Origin: Luteibacter sp. Sphag1AF | GTDB lineage: Bacteria; Pseudomonadota; Gammaproteobacteria; Xanthomonadales; Rhodanobacteraceae | DNA: 64,000 nt | Direction: 5' to 3' | NCBI RefSeq assembly: GCF_014192715.1 | Contig: NZ_JACHYH010000003.1 | Location: 1 to 64,000 of the forward strand | Shown: positions 37,537-45,732 of the stretch, one piece after another | Position numbering within the stretch: the first letter of the stretch is position 1 | Layout: every line of letters starts with the position of its first letter | Translations under genes and position numbers: made by a program | The notes under the pieces: generated by a model | Database searches by the model: none | Told to the model about the DNA's origin: nothing | The model's input: only the letters and a program-made list of their open reading frames with translations

Positions 37537-39570
37537 TCATCCCGGGAGTTTGAAGTTGGCAACGGACAGACGAAGATCGTTTGCGAGCTGCGCCAGGTTT
37601 CCAATGGATTCGGCCGTCTGGCTGGCACCCAGTGAGGTCTGCGACGTAATTTCCTGAATCACGTTCATCGTCGCCGACGTATCGGTTGCCGCTGCCGACT
37701 GCAGACGCGCAGCGCTGGAGATGTTTTGAATCAGCGCCGCCAGATCGTTCGACACGCGCTCGATGTCTCCCAGAGCCGTACCCGCATCTTCCGCCAGTCG
37801 TGCACCGGCCACCACCTCGGCGGTGGTCTGCTCCATGGAGCTGACCGCCTCGTTGGTATCGGACTGAATGGTCTGCACCAGCGTTTCAATTCGCTTGGTA
37901 GCACTGGCGGAACGCTCTGCGAGGCGCTGCACTTCGTCCGCAACCACTGCGAAACCGCGACCGGCTTCACCCGCGGAAGCTGCCTGGATGGCAGCGTTCA
38001 GAGCCAGGATGTTGGTCTGTTCGGCAATGTCGTTAATCAGTTCCACGATGGAACCGATTTCCTGCGAGGACTCACCCAGGCGCTTGATTCGCTTTGACGT
38101 TTCCTGAATCTGGTCACGGATGGAGTCCATGCCCTGAATCGTCTCGCGCACCACCTCGGCACCGCGCGATGCAATCTGCACCGAGCGCTGCGCCACGTCG
38201 GCGGATTCGGCCGAGTCTTTCGACACGGTATCCATCGAGGTCGCGATCTGGTTAATGGCGGAGGTCGCAGAGGTGATCTGCTGGGCCTGCTGCTCTGCCG
38301 CATCAGCCAGATGCATGGCCGTGGCCTGCGTTTCCTGGGCTGCGGCGGACACGCGCACGGCCGTCTCGTTAATGGTGGTGACGAGGTTACGCATCTCGTC
38401 GACCGCGGAGTTCATAGCGTCGGCGATAGCGCCGGTGATGTCCTCGGTCACCGTGGCCTTGATGGTCAGGTCGCCTTCGGCGAGCGAGCCCATCTCGTCC
38501 AGCAACCGCATGATGGCGGTCTGGTTACGCTGATTGAGTTCGGAGGTGGTCTCGAAGCGGCGACGCTGATCGCGCACGAGGAAGAACACCAGTGCCAGCG
38601 CGAATGCGACCGTTGCGATAGCGCCAAGCAAACCGGCCCACACGTTGGGGAACAGGCGGGTGATCGGCAGGCGGGCAATCTGATCGGCTGACTCGTTGGC
38701 ACGAAGCAACACGGACTGCGAATCCAGCGACGCCTGGTTACCGGCGCGCTTCACGTCCTGCAGGTTGGGCGATGCGGCCACCAGCTGGGAGACCGGGTCG
38801 GTCAGGTCGCCCCAGGAGGTCTGCATGCCTTCCAGAATCTTGCGGGCGTTGGCATCGCCGATGGCGCGCACGCCGCCATCCGGGTTGCCGTCGACCAGAC
38901 CCTTGAGCACCGAGCCGTAAAGCTGCGCGTCACGCGACAGGCCATCGGCCGCCGGCTGCGCGGCTTCACCACCCTGCAGAATTTCCTGCACGCGGCGGAT
39001 CATTCGGTCAGACATGAGCATCCAGCGGGCAATCGCGAAGGTCTGTTCCACCGACGCGTTCTTCTGCTGCACGATGTTGAGCACCTCGTCTGCTCGCGCA
39101 TTCAGCAGGGGCATCTGCTTGGCGAAGAGGTCGGCACGCTCACCTGAGGACAGCACCAGCTCCTTGTTGCCAAGGATCTTGCCGATGTCCGCGTCAAGCT
39201 GGTTCCAGGCGTTGGCCAGTGCACCCACCGAACGTCCGGCAGGCGTCTTGTTGCCATCCGCATAGGCGGGCATGTCGGTTTTCACGTCGCCCTTGTTCAG
39301 GCGCGACACGGCCGAGTCGATGGTGTTGCGGGTAGTTGCCAGCTCGCGATACGAATCGCGGTTACCGTCAGACGCCTCCAGCGCGTACTTCGCCACCTGC
39401 TGCGAAAGCACCTGGATTTGTGTGGTCAGTGCGATGGCTTCGCGGTCTTCGTTGTTCTTGGTGTTAAGCCACCAGAAATCGACCGACGCCAAACCGATGG
39501 AGAGAAGCAGAAATACGACAATGATCGTATATCCACCTTCCCTGCCTGCGCCCCCTGCTGTCGTGCTCAT
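37537..39570 (-). CDS. pilJ: PilJ, methyl-accepting chemoreceptor of twitching motility
   Basis: PilJ is the receptor of the Pil-Chp pathway. The 677-residue protein has an N-terminal membrane helix ([22 protein letters not shown]), a periplasmic domain with PilJ-type helical repeats (to about residue 315), a second membrane helix, HAMP, and a signalling coiled coil with the hairpin tip [32 protein letters not shown]. The N-A-A-I-Q-A-A-S tip is the PilJ variant. ATG 39570 has GAGG five bases upstream. It lies 156 bases after pilI, with two hairpins between. Confidence 0.95.
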   Translation of the reverse strand: MSTTAGGAGREGGYTIIVVFLLLSIGLASVDFWWLNTKNNEDREAIALTTQIQVLSQQVAKYALEASDGNRDSYRELATTRNTIDSAVSRLNKGDVKTDMPAYADGNKTPAGRSVGALANAWNQLDADIGKILGNKELVLSSGERADLFAKQMPLLNARADEVLNIVQQKNASVEQTFAIARWMLMSDRMIRRVQEILQGGEAAQPAADGLSRDAQLYGSVLKGLVDGNPDGGVRAIGDANARKILEGMQTSWGDLTDPVSQLVAASPNLQDVKRAGNQASLDSQSVLLRANESADQIARLPITRLFPNVWAGLLGAIATVAFALALVFFLVRDQRRRFETTSELNQRNQTAIMRLLDEMGSLAEGDLTIKATVTEDITGAIADAMNSAVDEMRNLVTTINETAVRVSAAAQETQATAMHLADAAEQQAQQITSATSAINQIATSMDTVSKDSAESADVAQRSVQIASRGAEVVRETIQGMDSIRDQIQETSKRIKRLGESSQEIGSIVELINDIAEQTNILALNAAIQAASAGEAGRGFAVVADEVQRLAERSASATKRIETLVQTIQSDTNEAVSSMEQTTAEVVAGARLAEDAGTALGDIERVSNDLAALIQNISSAARLQSAAATDTSATMNVIQEITSQTSLGASQTAESIGNLAQLANDLRLSVANFKLPG

Positions 39571-39631
39571 ACTCACCTCACCCAAACCTGGCGGAGCTTA
39601 TGGCCGGCCCTTGCGGTCACCGGCACGTTGA

Positions 39632-39682
39632 GGCGGTTTGAGCCGCCCCTGCCTTTTCCCGTACGGCGGTTGCACACCGCCG
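39632..39682. repeat. two hairpins between pilI and pilJ
   Basis: GGCGG-TTTGAG-CCGCC (39632-39647) and CGGCGGT-TGCAC-ACCGCCG (39664-39682) lie in the 156-base gap, the only sizeable gap in the pil-chp operon before chpA. They could stabilise the upstream mRNA or uncouple expression of pilGHI and pilJ. Confidence 0.5.
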
Positions 39683-39726
39683 CTCCTGTACCGGCACGCC
39701 CAAACGGGCCTGCCGTTCCCCCCACG

Positions 39727-40272
39727 CTAAAGCGCGGCCTGCCTGAAATCCGGGGCCCGCACCAGACGGCTCATGCTGAACAGGCCGAAGCGCTGCTCAC
39801 CAAGCCGCAGGTTGCCCTGTACGAAACGCGTCAGACGCGGATCGGTTTCTTCTTCCGAACCTTCCCGCTGGTCATCGTCGATAGTGCGCTGACCGAACAC
39901 TTCATCCACCAGTAAACCCACGGTGCCGCCGTGCTGACGCACCAGCAGCAGACGCGTTCGTTCGGACGAGGGTGTGCGCTCGTTGAAAAGGAAGCGTCCC
40001 AGGTCAATGGCCGGGATGAGGTTGCCGCGAACGTTCGCCACACCCATCAGCCATGCCTGGGTTCCCGGCACGTGAGTGAGAGCCGGCACCGCCAGAAGCT
40101 CGTTGATTTCCTCGATACCGCTGACAAAGCTGTGCCTGCCCACGCGAAAGCCGATGCCGCGCCAAAGACCCAGCGCTTCCACACGTTCCGGCGTACCGGC
40201 CGAGTGGGCGAGACTCAAGCGCTCGTAGTAAGCGAGCAGTTCAAACGGCGAAAGTGCGGCGACTGCGCTCAT
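39727..40272 (-). CDS. pilI: PilI, CheW-like adaptor of the Pil-Chp system
   Basis: PilI couples PilJ to ChpA. The 181-residue protein has the CheW core: IGFRVGRHSFVSGIEEINELL, V-P-G-T-x-x-W-L-M-G-V-A-N-V-R-G-N-L-I-P-A-I-D-L, and L-L-V-D-E-V-F-G. A P-x-E-L-L-A-Y-Y start matches PilI in other species. ATG 40272 has AAGG seven bases upstream. Nine bases after pilH, so in the same transcript. Confidence 0.93.
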   Translation of the reverse strand: MSAVAALSPFELLAYYERLSLAHSAGTPERVEALGLWRGIGFRVGRHSFVSGIEEINELLAVPALTHVPGTQAWLMGVANVRGNLIPAIDLGRFLFNERTPSSERTRLLLVRQHGGTVGLLVDEVFGQRTIDDDQREGSEEETDPRLTRFVQGNLRLGEQRFGLFSMSRLVRAPDFRQAAL

Positions 40273-40280
40273 GGCGACCT

Positions 40281-40652
40281 TCAGTGGGCTTTCGGCAACA
40301 GGTTGTCGATGCAGGCGAGCAATTCCTTCTCGTTCACCGGCTTGGTGATGAAGGCTTTGGCTCCCTGGCGCAGACCCCAGACACGATCGGTTTCCATGGA
40401 TTTGGTGGTGATCATCACCACAGGAACGTGCGCCGTGGCCGGGTCGCGGCTAAGCGTGCGCGTGGCCTGAAAACCATTCATGCCCGGCATGATCACGTCC
40501 ATGATCACAAGGTCCGGACGCTGTGCACGGATGCGCTCGATGCCGTCTTCGGCATTGTCGACGCTGGACACGGAAAAACCCGCCTTCTCCAGCAGCGTGG
40601 TGAACACGCGTACGTCGGTCGGCGAGTCGTCGATAATTAAAATGTTTGCCAC
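40281..40652 (-). CDS. pilH: PilH, twitching motility response regulator
   Basis: The 123-residue single receiver domain controls pilus retraction in the Pseudomonas model. The acid pocket is DD at residues 8-9, the phospho-acceptor is Asp52 in VIMDVIMPGMNGFQ, and the switch Lys is in ITKPV. It follows pilG after a 27-base gap and precedes pilI by eight bases. PilH and PilG are distinguished by position and by MDVIMPGMNGF. Confidence 0.93.
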   Translation of the reverse strand: MANILIIDDSPTDVRVFTTLLEKAGFSVSSVDNAEDGIERIRAQRPDLVIMDVIMPGMNGFQATRTLSRDPATAHVPVVMITTKSMETDRVWGLRQGAKAFITKPVNEKELLACIDNLLPKAH

Positions 40653-40679
40653 ACGTCCCCCTAGACGTCGACAGCGGAC

Positions 40680-41081
40680 TTAGATGGCAGTCGCATAGCG
40701 GTGAATCGCGCCGAGAAGCTCGTCGCGTGTAAAAGGCTTCGTAAGGTATTGCTCGGCGCCGACGATGCGGCCCCGCGCCTTGTCGAACAGGCCGTCCTTG
40801 GAGGACAGCATGATGACGGGCGTCGCCCTGAAGTGCGGGTTGTGCTTGATCAGTGCGCAGGTCTGATACCCGTCCAGACGGGGCATCATGATATCCACAA
40901 AGATGATGTGCGGTTTCTGGTCGGAAATCTTGGCCAGCGCCTCAAACCCGTCCACCGCCGTCAGGACGTCACATCCTTCCTTCTTGAGGAGGGTTTCGGC
41001 CGTACGCCGGATGGTTTTCGAGTCGTCGATGACCATGACCCGCAGTCCGGCCATGTCGGTACCACGTCCGTTTTCGTTCAC
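40680..41081 (-). CDS. pilG: PilG, twitching motility response regulator
   Basis: The 133-residue receiver protein acts on pilus extension in the Pseudomonas model. The core VMVIDDSKTIRRTAETLLKK and VDIMMPRLDGYQTC (phospho-acceptor D in F-V-D-I) are PilG hallmarks. GTG 41081 (VNENGRG) was chosen from the family N-terminus MNEN and a G-rich ribosome site; the frame stays open to 41120. First gene of the pilGHIJ-chpABC operon. Confidence 0.92.
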   Translation of the reverse strand: MNENGRGTDMAGLRVMVIDDSKTIRRTAETLLKKEGCDVLTAVDGFEALAKISDQKPHIIFVDIMMPRLDGYQTCALIKHNPHFRATPVIMLSSKDGLFDKARGRIVGAEQYLTKPFTRDELLGAIHRYATAI

Positions 41082-41395
41082 TACGCCCCCGTACCACCCA
41101 AAGACAACATCAACGCCCACGATACTCCGGATGGCTACGGGGAACCGTGCGCAAATCGACTACCCAGGGCGATTACCCCACCCCGACGGCTCGCTCTATC
41201 GGCGCTCCGCCCAGTGTCGCTGTTTAGCGGGTGGCCGACGTTACGTCAAGCTGCAATTATTCGTCATCGTCGGGAATCCACCGCCAAACAGGGTGTCGGC
41301 AGGAAGTTGACGGTCCTTTAGCCCATGCAACGTGCGCACGACGGGTCGCGCGGCACTAAACTTGGCGCTTCGCCTTTTGAGGTCAGGAAGCTCCC
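41082..41395. other. 314-base divergent intergenic region pilG/gshB
   Basis: No gene is seen here. On the minus strand TTGACG (41249-41244), a 17-base spacer and TAAACA (41226-41221) is a candidate pilG promoter with a leader of about 130 bases. On the plus strand the gshB start is preceded by AGGAAG (41387-41392) and a TTGACG at 41305-41310 without a clear -10 box. Confidence 0.4.
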
Positions 41396-42337
41396 ATGTC
41401 CCTTTCCGTCGCCGTCCTGATGGACCCGATCCGGTCGATCAAGATCGCAAAAGATTCGACCTTCGCCATGCTGCTGGAAGCCCAGCGCCGCGGACATGCG
41501 CTGTTCTACATGGAACAGGGCGACCTGGCCCTGCGCGAAGGCCGTGCCTTTGCCCGCCTGCGCCCGCTGTCGGTGGTGGAAGACCCCTCCGGCTGGTTCT
41601 GCCTGGACGACCCGCAGTGGCGTCCGCTGTCCGATATGAACATCGTGCTGGCCCGCAAGGACCCGCCGGTAGACAGCCAGTTCATCTACGACACGATGGT
41701 GCTGGAACGGGCCCAGCGTGAAGGCACGCTCGTGGTCAACGACCCGCGCTCGCTACGCGATTGCAACGAGAAACTGTTTGCCCTGGATTTCCCCCAGTGC
41801 ATCGCCCCGACCATCGTCGCGCGTGACGCCAGCGAGCTGAAGCGCTTCGTGGCCGAACACGGCGAGGCGGTGCTCAAGCCGCTGGATGGCATGGGTGGCC
41901 GTGGCATCTTCCGCGTGCGCCACGGCGACAGCAATCTGAACTCCATGCTGGAAACACTGCTGGACGGCGCAAGGCATTTTGCGATTGCCCAGAAGTACAT
42001 CCCGGAAATCACCAGCGGCGACAAGCGCATCCTGTTGATCGACGGCGAACCGGTGCCCTACGCGCTGGCCCGCATCCCCCAGGGTGACGAATTCCGCGGC
42101 AACCTGGCCGCCGGTGGCCGCGGCGAAGGCGTGCCGCTCAGCGAACGTGATCGCTGGATTGCCGCTCAGGTGGCGCCGGAACTGCGCCGCCGTGGGCTGC
42201 GTTTTGTGGGGCTGGACGTCATCGGTGACTACCTGACCGAGATCAACGTCACATCCCCGACATGCATCCGCGAACTCGATGCCCAGTTCGGCCTTAATAT
42301 TGCCGGGATGCTCTTCGACGCCATCGAGGCCCAATGA
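41396..42337 (+). CDS. gshB: glutathione synthetase
   Basis: GshB joins glycine to gamma-glutamylcysteine. The 313-residue protein has the GshB start VAVLMDPIRSIKIAKDSTFAML, the ATP-grasp parts VLKPLDGMGGRGIF and KRILLIDGEPVPYALARIP, and the metal site D-V-I-G-D-Y-L-T-E-I-N-V-T-S-P-T. Length is normal. Its stop overlaps the TonB-like gene by four bases. Position next to pilG on the other strand is a frequent arrangement in Xanthomonadales. Confidence 0.95.
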   Translation: MSLSVAVLMDPIRSIKIAKDSTFAMLLEAQRRGHALFYMEQGDLALREGRAFARLRPLSVVEDPSGWFCLDDPQWRPLSDMNIVLARKDPPVDSQFIYDTMVLERAQREGTLVVNDPRSLRDCNEKLFALDFPQCIAPTIVARDASELKRFVAEHGEAVLKPLDGMGGRGIFRVRHGDSNLNSMLETLLDGARHFAIAQKYIPEITSGDKRILLIDGEPVPYALARIPQGDEFRGNLAAGGRGEGVPLSERDRWIAAQVAPELRRRGLRFVGLDVIGDYLTEINVTSPTCIRELDAQFGLNIAGMLFDAIEAQ

Positions 42338-43194
42338 CTTCCCGTCCCACGGGCGCCGACCTGATCGGCGCCACCCTGCTCTTCTCGCTGCTTGTGCATG
42401 GCATCGTGGTTCTGGGCATCACCTTCGACATGGACAAGCCCAAGCCGAGCTTGCCCACGCTTGACGTCACCCTCGTGGACGTGGCCAACAGCGAACCGCC
42501 GGACAAGGCCGACTTCCTCGCCCAGGCCAGCAATGCCGGTGGCGGCGATCAGGACAAGGCGGCGCGCCCGTCCGAACGGGTGTCCGGCCCGCTGCCCACG
42601 CCAAACCGGGGCGTAGCCGCTACGCCGAAGGAAGCGTCCGCACCCGCCCCGCGTGAGGCAGCGGACGCCCAGTTGCTCACCACCCGGGGCGCGGCCAGCT
42701 TCAGCGTGGACACGCAGAAGGAAACCACCGAACAGCGTGAACGCCCGCTGCCGGTGTCCGATGAGGAAGTGGAGCGCAAACTGGAAATGGCGCGGCTGAG
42801 CGCCGAGGTCCGCGAGCAGTCGCAGGCCTATGCCAAGCGTCCGAAGAAGAAATTCATCTCGTCCAATACCCGTGAATACGTCTACGCCGCCTACATGAAG
42901 GGCTGGGTCGGACGCGTGGAACGCGTGGGCAACCTGAACTACCCGGACCAGGCGCGCCGGCAGGACCTGCACGGCGAGCTGGTGCTGACGGTGGCCCTGA
43001 ACCGGGATGGCAGCATCAAGAGCATGGACGTCATCAAGAGCTCGGGTCACAAGCTGCTGGATGACGCCGCCCAGCGCATCGTGCGCCTGTCAGCGCCCTT
43101 CCCCAGCCTGCCGCCGGACAAGACCCGTGTGGATGAGCTTTACATCACCCGCACGTGGCAGTTCCTGCCCGGCAACGTGCTGCGTAACTACTGA
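42334..43194 (+). CDS. TonB-like energy transducer protein
   Basis: The 286-residue protein has a short cytoplasmic N-terminus, one membrane helix (LIGATLLFSLLVHGIVVLGITF with the S-x3-H typical of TonB), a flexible periplasmic part with charged and Pro-rich stretches, and a C-terminal TonB fold (residues about 195-286: Y-P-x-x-A-R-R-x-x-L-H-G-E-L-V-L-T-V-A-L-N-R-D-G-S-I). No exbB or exbD lies nearby. ATG overlaps the gshB stop as ATGA, so expression is coupled. Confidence 0.88.
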   Translation: MTSRPTGADLIGATLLFSLLVHGIVVLGITFDMDKPKPSLPTLDVTLVDVANSEPPDKADFLAQASNAGGGDQDKAARPSERVSGPLPTPNRGVAATPKEASAPAPREAADAQLLTTRGAASFSVDTQKETTEQRERPLPVSDEEVERKLEMARLSAEVREQSQAYAKRPKKKFISSNTREYVYAAYMKGWVGRVERVGNLNYPDQARRQDLHGELVLTVALNRDGSIKSMDVIKSSGHKLLDDAAQRIVRLSAPFPSLPPDKTRVDELYITRTWQFLPGNVLRNY

Positions 43195-43199
43195 CGCAC

Positions 43200-43508
43200 T
43201 CACCGAAGCAGCTGATCCGCCTCGCTGACATAAGCCTGGCGGGCCTTGCGGTCAAAGACGCACAGTTCGCGCCCCTTCCTGCCTGCCATGTGTTTCTGGG
43301 GATAGATGCCTTCCAGGACCAGCGCGGCGACCGGCACGCGGTCGTCATAACGAATGATCTGGCCAACGGGCTTCACGCTTTTCAGGCCACTGGCCTGGAC
43401 GCAGGCTTTCTGAATGGCCGCGTCGTCGGCAGACCAGGCACCGGGGGACGAGGCGTGCGCACTGACTGCTACGCAAAAACCGAGAAAAACTGTGAACTGG
43501 CGCCACAT
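43200..43508 (-). CDS. small exported protein of unknown function
   Basis: A 102-residue protein with a clear signal peptide (MWRQFTVFLGFCVAVSAHA) and a mature domain with a conserved-looking K-P-V-G-Q-I-I-R-Y-D-D-R-V-P-V-A-A-L strand, two cysteines (A-C-V-Q, E-L-C-V) that may form a disulfide, and basic G-R-K-G-R-E. It faces the TonB-like gene convergently with five bases between. Function unknown; likely periplasmic. Confidence 0.7.
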   Translation of the reverse strand: MWRQFTVFLGFCVAVSAHASSPGAWSADDAAIQKACVQASGLKSVKPVGQIIRYDDRVPVAALVLEGIYPQKHMAGRKGRELCVFDRKARQAYVSEADQLLR

Positions 43509-43605
43509 ATGCGTTACTCCTTGAGCGGGTTATCCACAAAGCCTACAACTAACGACTGAACGGCAAGCTCACCCCCGAAAGCGCGGTAGCCGCTACAATG
43601 CGGCC

Positions 43606-44169
43606 ATGACGATCGCCAACACTTTCGCGGGGCAATTCCTCATCGCCATGCCTTCGCTGGCCGAGCCGCCGTTTGCGCGCGGCGTAGCGTTCCTCTGCCA
43701 GCATGGCGAGGATGGCGCGGTAGGCCTGCTGATCAATCAGATTTCCGAATACCGGCTGGGCGACGTCCTGGCTCAGATGAAACTCGGCTGCGACGATCCG
43801 GAGATCGCGGACTATCCGGTCCTTATCGGCGGTCCCGTGCAGCAGGAGCGCGGTTTCGTCCTGCACCGCGAGCCGGGGCACTGGGATTCCAGCTACCGGG
43901 TCAACGACGAGTGGTCGGTGACCACTTCGCGCGACATCCTCGTTGCCATGGCGGCCGGCTCCGGCCCGCGCCGCGCGCTGGTCACGCTGGGCTATGCCGG
44001 CTGGGATGCCGGCCAGCTTGAACAGGAACTGATGGACAATTCCTGGCTCACCACACGTGCGCACGAGCGGGTGATCTTCGACACGCCGCTGGAAGAGCGC
44101 TGGACTGCCGCCGCAGGCCTGATGGGCGTCAACCCGAGCCAGCTGGCCGGCTATGCCGGACACGCCTGA
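43606..44169 (+). CDS. YqgE/AlgH family protein
   Basis: The 187-residue protein has the family start FAGQFLIAMPSLAEPPFARGV, the H-G-E-D-G-A-V-G-L-L-I-N motif and GGPVQQERGFVLH. A closing L-G-Y-A-G-W-D-A-G-Q-L-E-Q-E is typical. Its role is unclear (in Pseudomonas it was tied to alginate regulation). It precedes ruvX by six bases, the usual algH-ruvX-pyrB order of gammaproteobacteria. Confidence 0.93.
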   Translation: MTIANTFAGQFLIAMPSLAEPPFARGVAFLCQHGEDGAVGLLINQISEYRLGDVLAQMKLGCDDPEIADYPVLIGGPVQQERGFVLHREPGHWDSSYRVNDEWSVTTSRDILVAMAAGSGPRRALVTLGYAGWDAGQLEQELMDNSWLTTRAHERVIFDTPLEERWTAAAGLMGVNPSQLAGYAGHA

Positions 44170-44175
44170 TCCACG

Positions 44176-44595
44176 ATGAGCTGCCTGTTCGGTTTTGACG
44201 TTGGCACGAAGATCGTGGGCATGGCCGTGGGCAACCGCCTTACTGCATCCGCGCGCGCGCTGGCTGCCGTCGCCGTGCGCGATGGCGAGCCTGACTGGAC
44301 AGTGATCGACCGCCTGCGCCAGGAATGGCTGCCCGCCGAACTCGTGGTCGGCCTGCCGCTCGATATCGACGGCAAAGATCAGCCGATGACACGCACCGCG
44401 CGAAAATTCGCTGCGAAACTTGAAGCACGCTATGGCCTGCCGGTCGTGCTGGTCGACGAGCGCCACAGTTCGCGCGAAGCCGCGCGACGTTTTGCAGACG
44501 GGCGCGCGGCCGGACTGCGCAAGAAGTCCGATGCGCAGACCATCGACGCCGAAGCCGCCGCGGTCATTCTCGAACGCTGGCTGGTCCAGTCCTGA
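44176..44595 (+). CDS. ruvX: putative Holliday junction resolvase / rRNA-processing nuclease RuvX (YqgF)
   Basis: The 139-residue RNase H-fold protein carries the first active-site strand FGFDVGTKIVGMAVGN, the VVGLPLDIDG motif and the VDERHSSREAAR motif, with a closing D-A-E-A-A-A-V-I-L-E. These are the YqgF acid residues. In bacteria it is required for 16S rRNA 5' processing. It lies between algH and pyrB with a 41-base gap to pyrB. Confidence 0.93.
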   Translation: MSCLFGFDVGTKIVGMAVGNRLTASARALAAVAVRDGEPDWTVIDRLRQEWLPAELVVGLPLDIDGKDQPMTRTARKFAAKLEARYGLPVVLVDERHSSREAARRFADGRAAGLRKKSDAQTIDAEAAAVILERWLVQS

Positions 44596-44636
44596 AGCTC
44601 GCCCCCTATTCCGCTCCCCACCTTGCCGAGGCCGTC

Positions 44637-45563
44637 ATGTCCCACCGTCTGCGCCATCTGACCACGCTCCAGGACCTGCCTCGCGAAACCATCGAACGCC
44701 TGCTTGATCGCGCCGGCACCATGCGCGACGGCTGCGCGCATGGCACCCGCAAGCTCGACCTGCTGGCCGGCCGCACCGTGCTGAACCTGTTCTTCGAACC
44801 GTCCACGCGTACGCGCACATCGTTTGAACTGGCCGCACGCCGACTGGGCGCCGACGTCCTCAACTTCGACATCAGCTTTTCCTCCACCGCCAAGGGCGAG
44901 GAACTGTTCGACACGCTGCACACGCTGGAAGCGATGCATCTGGATGCGATCATCGTGCGCCACAAGGAGTCGGGCACGCCCGAATCGCTGGTGCGTCACG
45001 CCATGAGCGGCGTTGCCGTGATCAATGCCGGCGACGGCAATCGCGCCCATCCGACCCAGGGCCTGCTGGACGCCCTGACCATCCGCCAGCATCACCCGGA
45101 CTTCAGCGACCTCATCGTGACCATCTGCGGCGACGTGAAGCACTCGCGCGTGGCCCGCTCGGACGTGCACGCGCTGCGCGCGCTTGGCGCGAAAGAAATC
45201 CGCCTGTGCGGCCCCGCCTCGCTGATGCCCGACCCGGCCGAATTTCCCGGCTGCGCGATTTACAGCGACTTCGACGAAGCGGTGGAAGGTGCGCACGCGG
45301 TCATCATGCTTCGCCTGCAGAAAGAGCGCATGGCCAGCACCGACCTGCCTGACGAAGCGGCGTACTTCACCCGCTATGGTCTGGACACCACGCGCCTGAA
45401 GATGGCCGCGCCGGGCTGCCTCGTGATGCACCCGGGCCCGATCAACCGCGGCATCGAAATTGCGCCGGAAGTGGCCGATGGCGCCCAGTCACGCATCCTC
45501 GAACAGGTCGCCAACGGCGTCTTCGTGCGGATGGCCGTGCTGGCAGAGGTCATGGGGCGTTGA
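44637..45563 (+). CDS. pyrB: aspartate carbamoyltransferase catalytic subunit
   Basis: PyrB makes N-carbamoyl-aspartate in pyrimidine synthesis. The 308-residue protein has the carbamoyl-phosphate site FFEPSTRTRTSFELA, then K-G-E-E-L-F-D-T, the H-P-T-Q-G-L-L-D motif and the aspartate-binding M-L-R-L-Q-K-E-R. No pyrI or pyrC-like partner follows, so the gene stands without the regulatory chain of E. coli or the inactive dihydroorotase partner of Pseudomonas. Neither pyrR lies ahead of it. Confidence 0.95.
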   Translation: MSHRLRHLTTLQDLPRETIERLLDRAGTMRDGCAHGTRKLDLLAGRTVLNLFFEPSTRTRTSFELAARRLGADVLNFDISFSSTAKGEELFDTLHTLEAMHLDAIIVRHKESGTPESLVRHAMSGVAVINAGDGNRAHPTQGLLDALTIRQHHPDFSDLIVTICGDVKHSRVARSDVHALRALGAKEIRLCGPASLMPDPAEFPGCAIYSDFDEAVEGAHAVIMLRLQKERMASTDLPDEAAYFTRYGLDTTRLKMAAPGCLVMHPGPINRGIEIAPEVADGAQSRILEQVANGVFVRMAVLAEVMGR

Positions 45564-45732
45564 CAGAACCTGCGCTGGTGTCCGTGTGACACTTCGCATA
45601 CCGGTGCCCGCCACGGCGGACACCGTCACAAAATCCGCAACGCCCCGTTATGCCACATCTGTGTCCGTACAGGGGCCGGAGGATTGGGCATAATGCCCGT
45701 CTGCGATTGATTAGATAACCATGGGGAAATAC

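Noticed and set aside
45564-45732. A sigma-54 promoter before the lipoprotein gene
   Set aside because: No GG-N10-GC pair with the expected flanks is present near the GGTGTCCG half sites on the plus strand or its complement.
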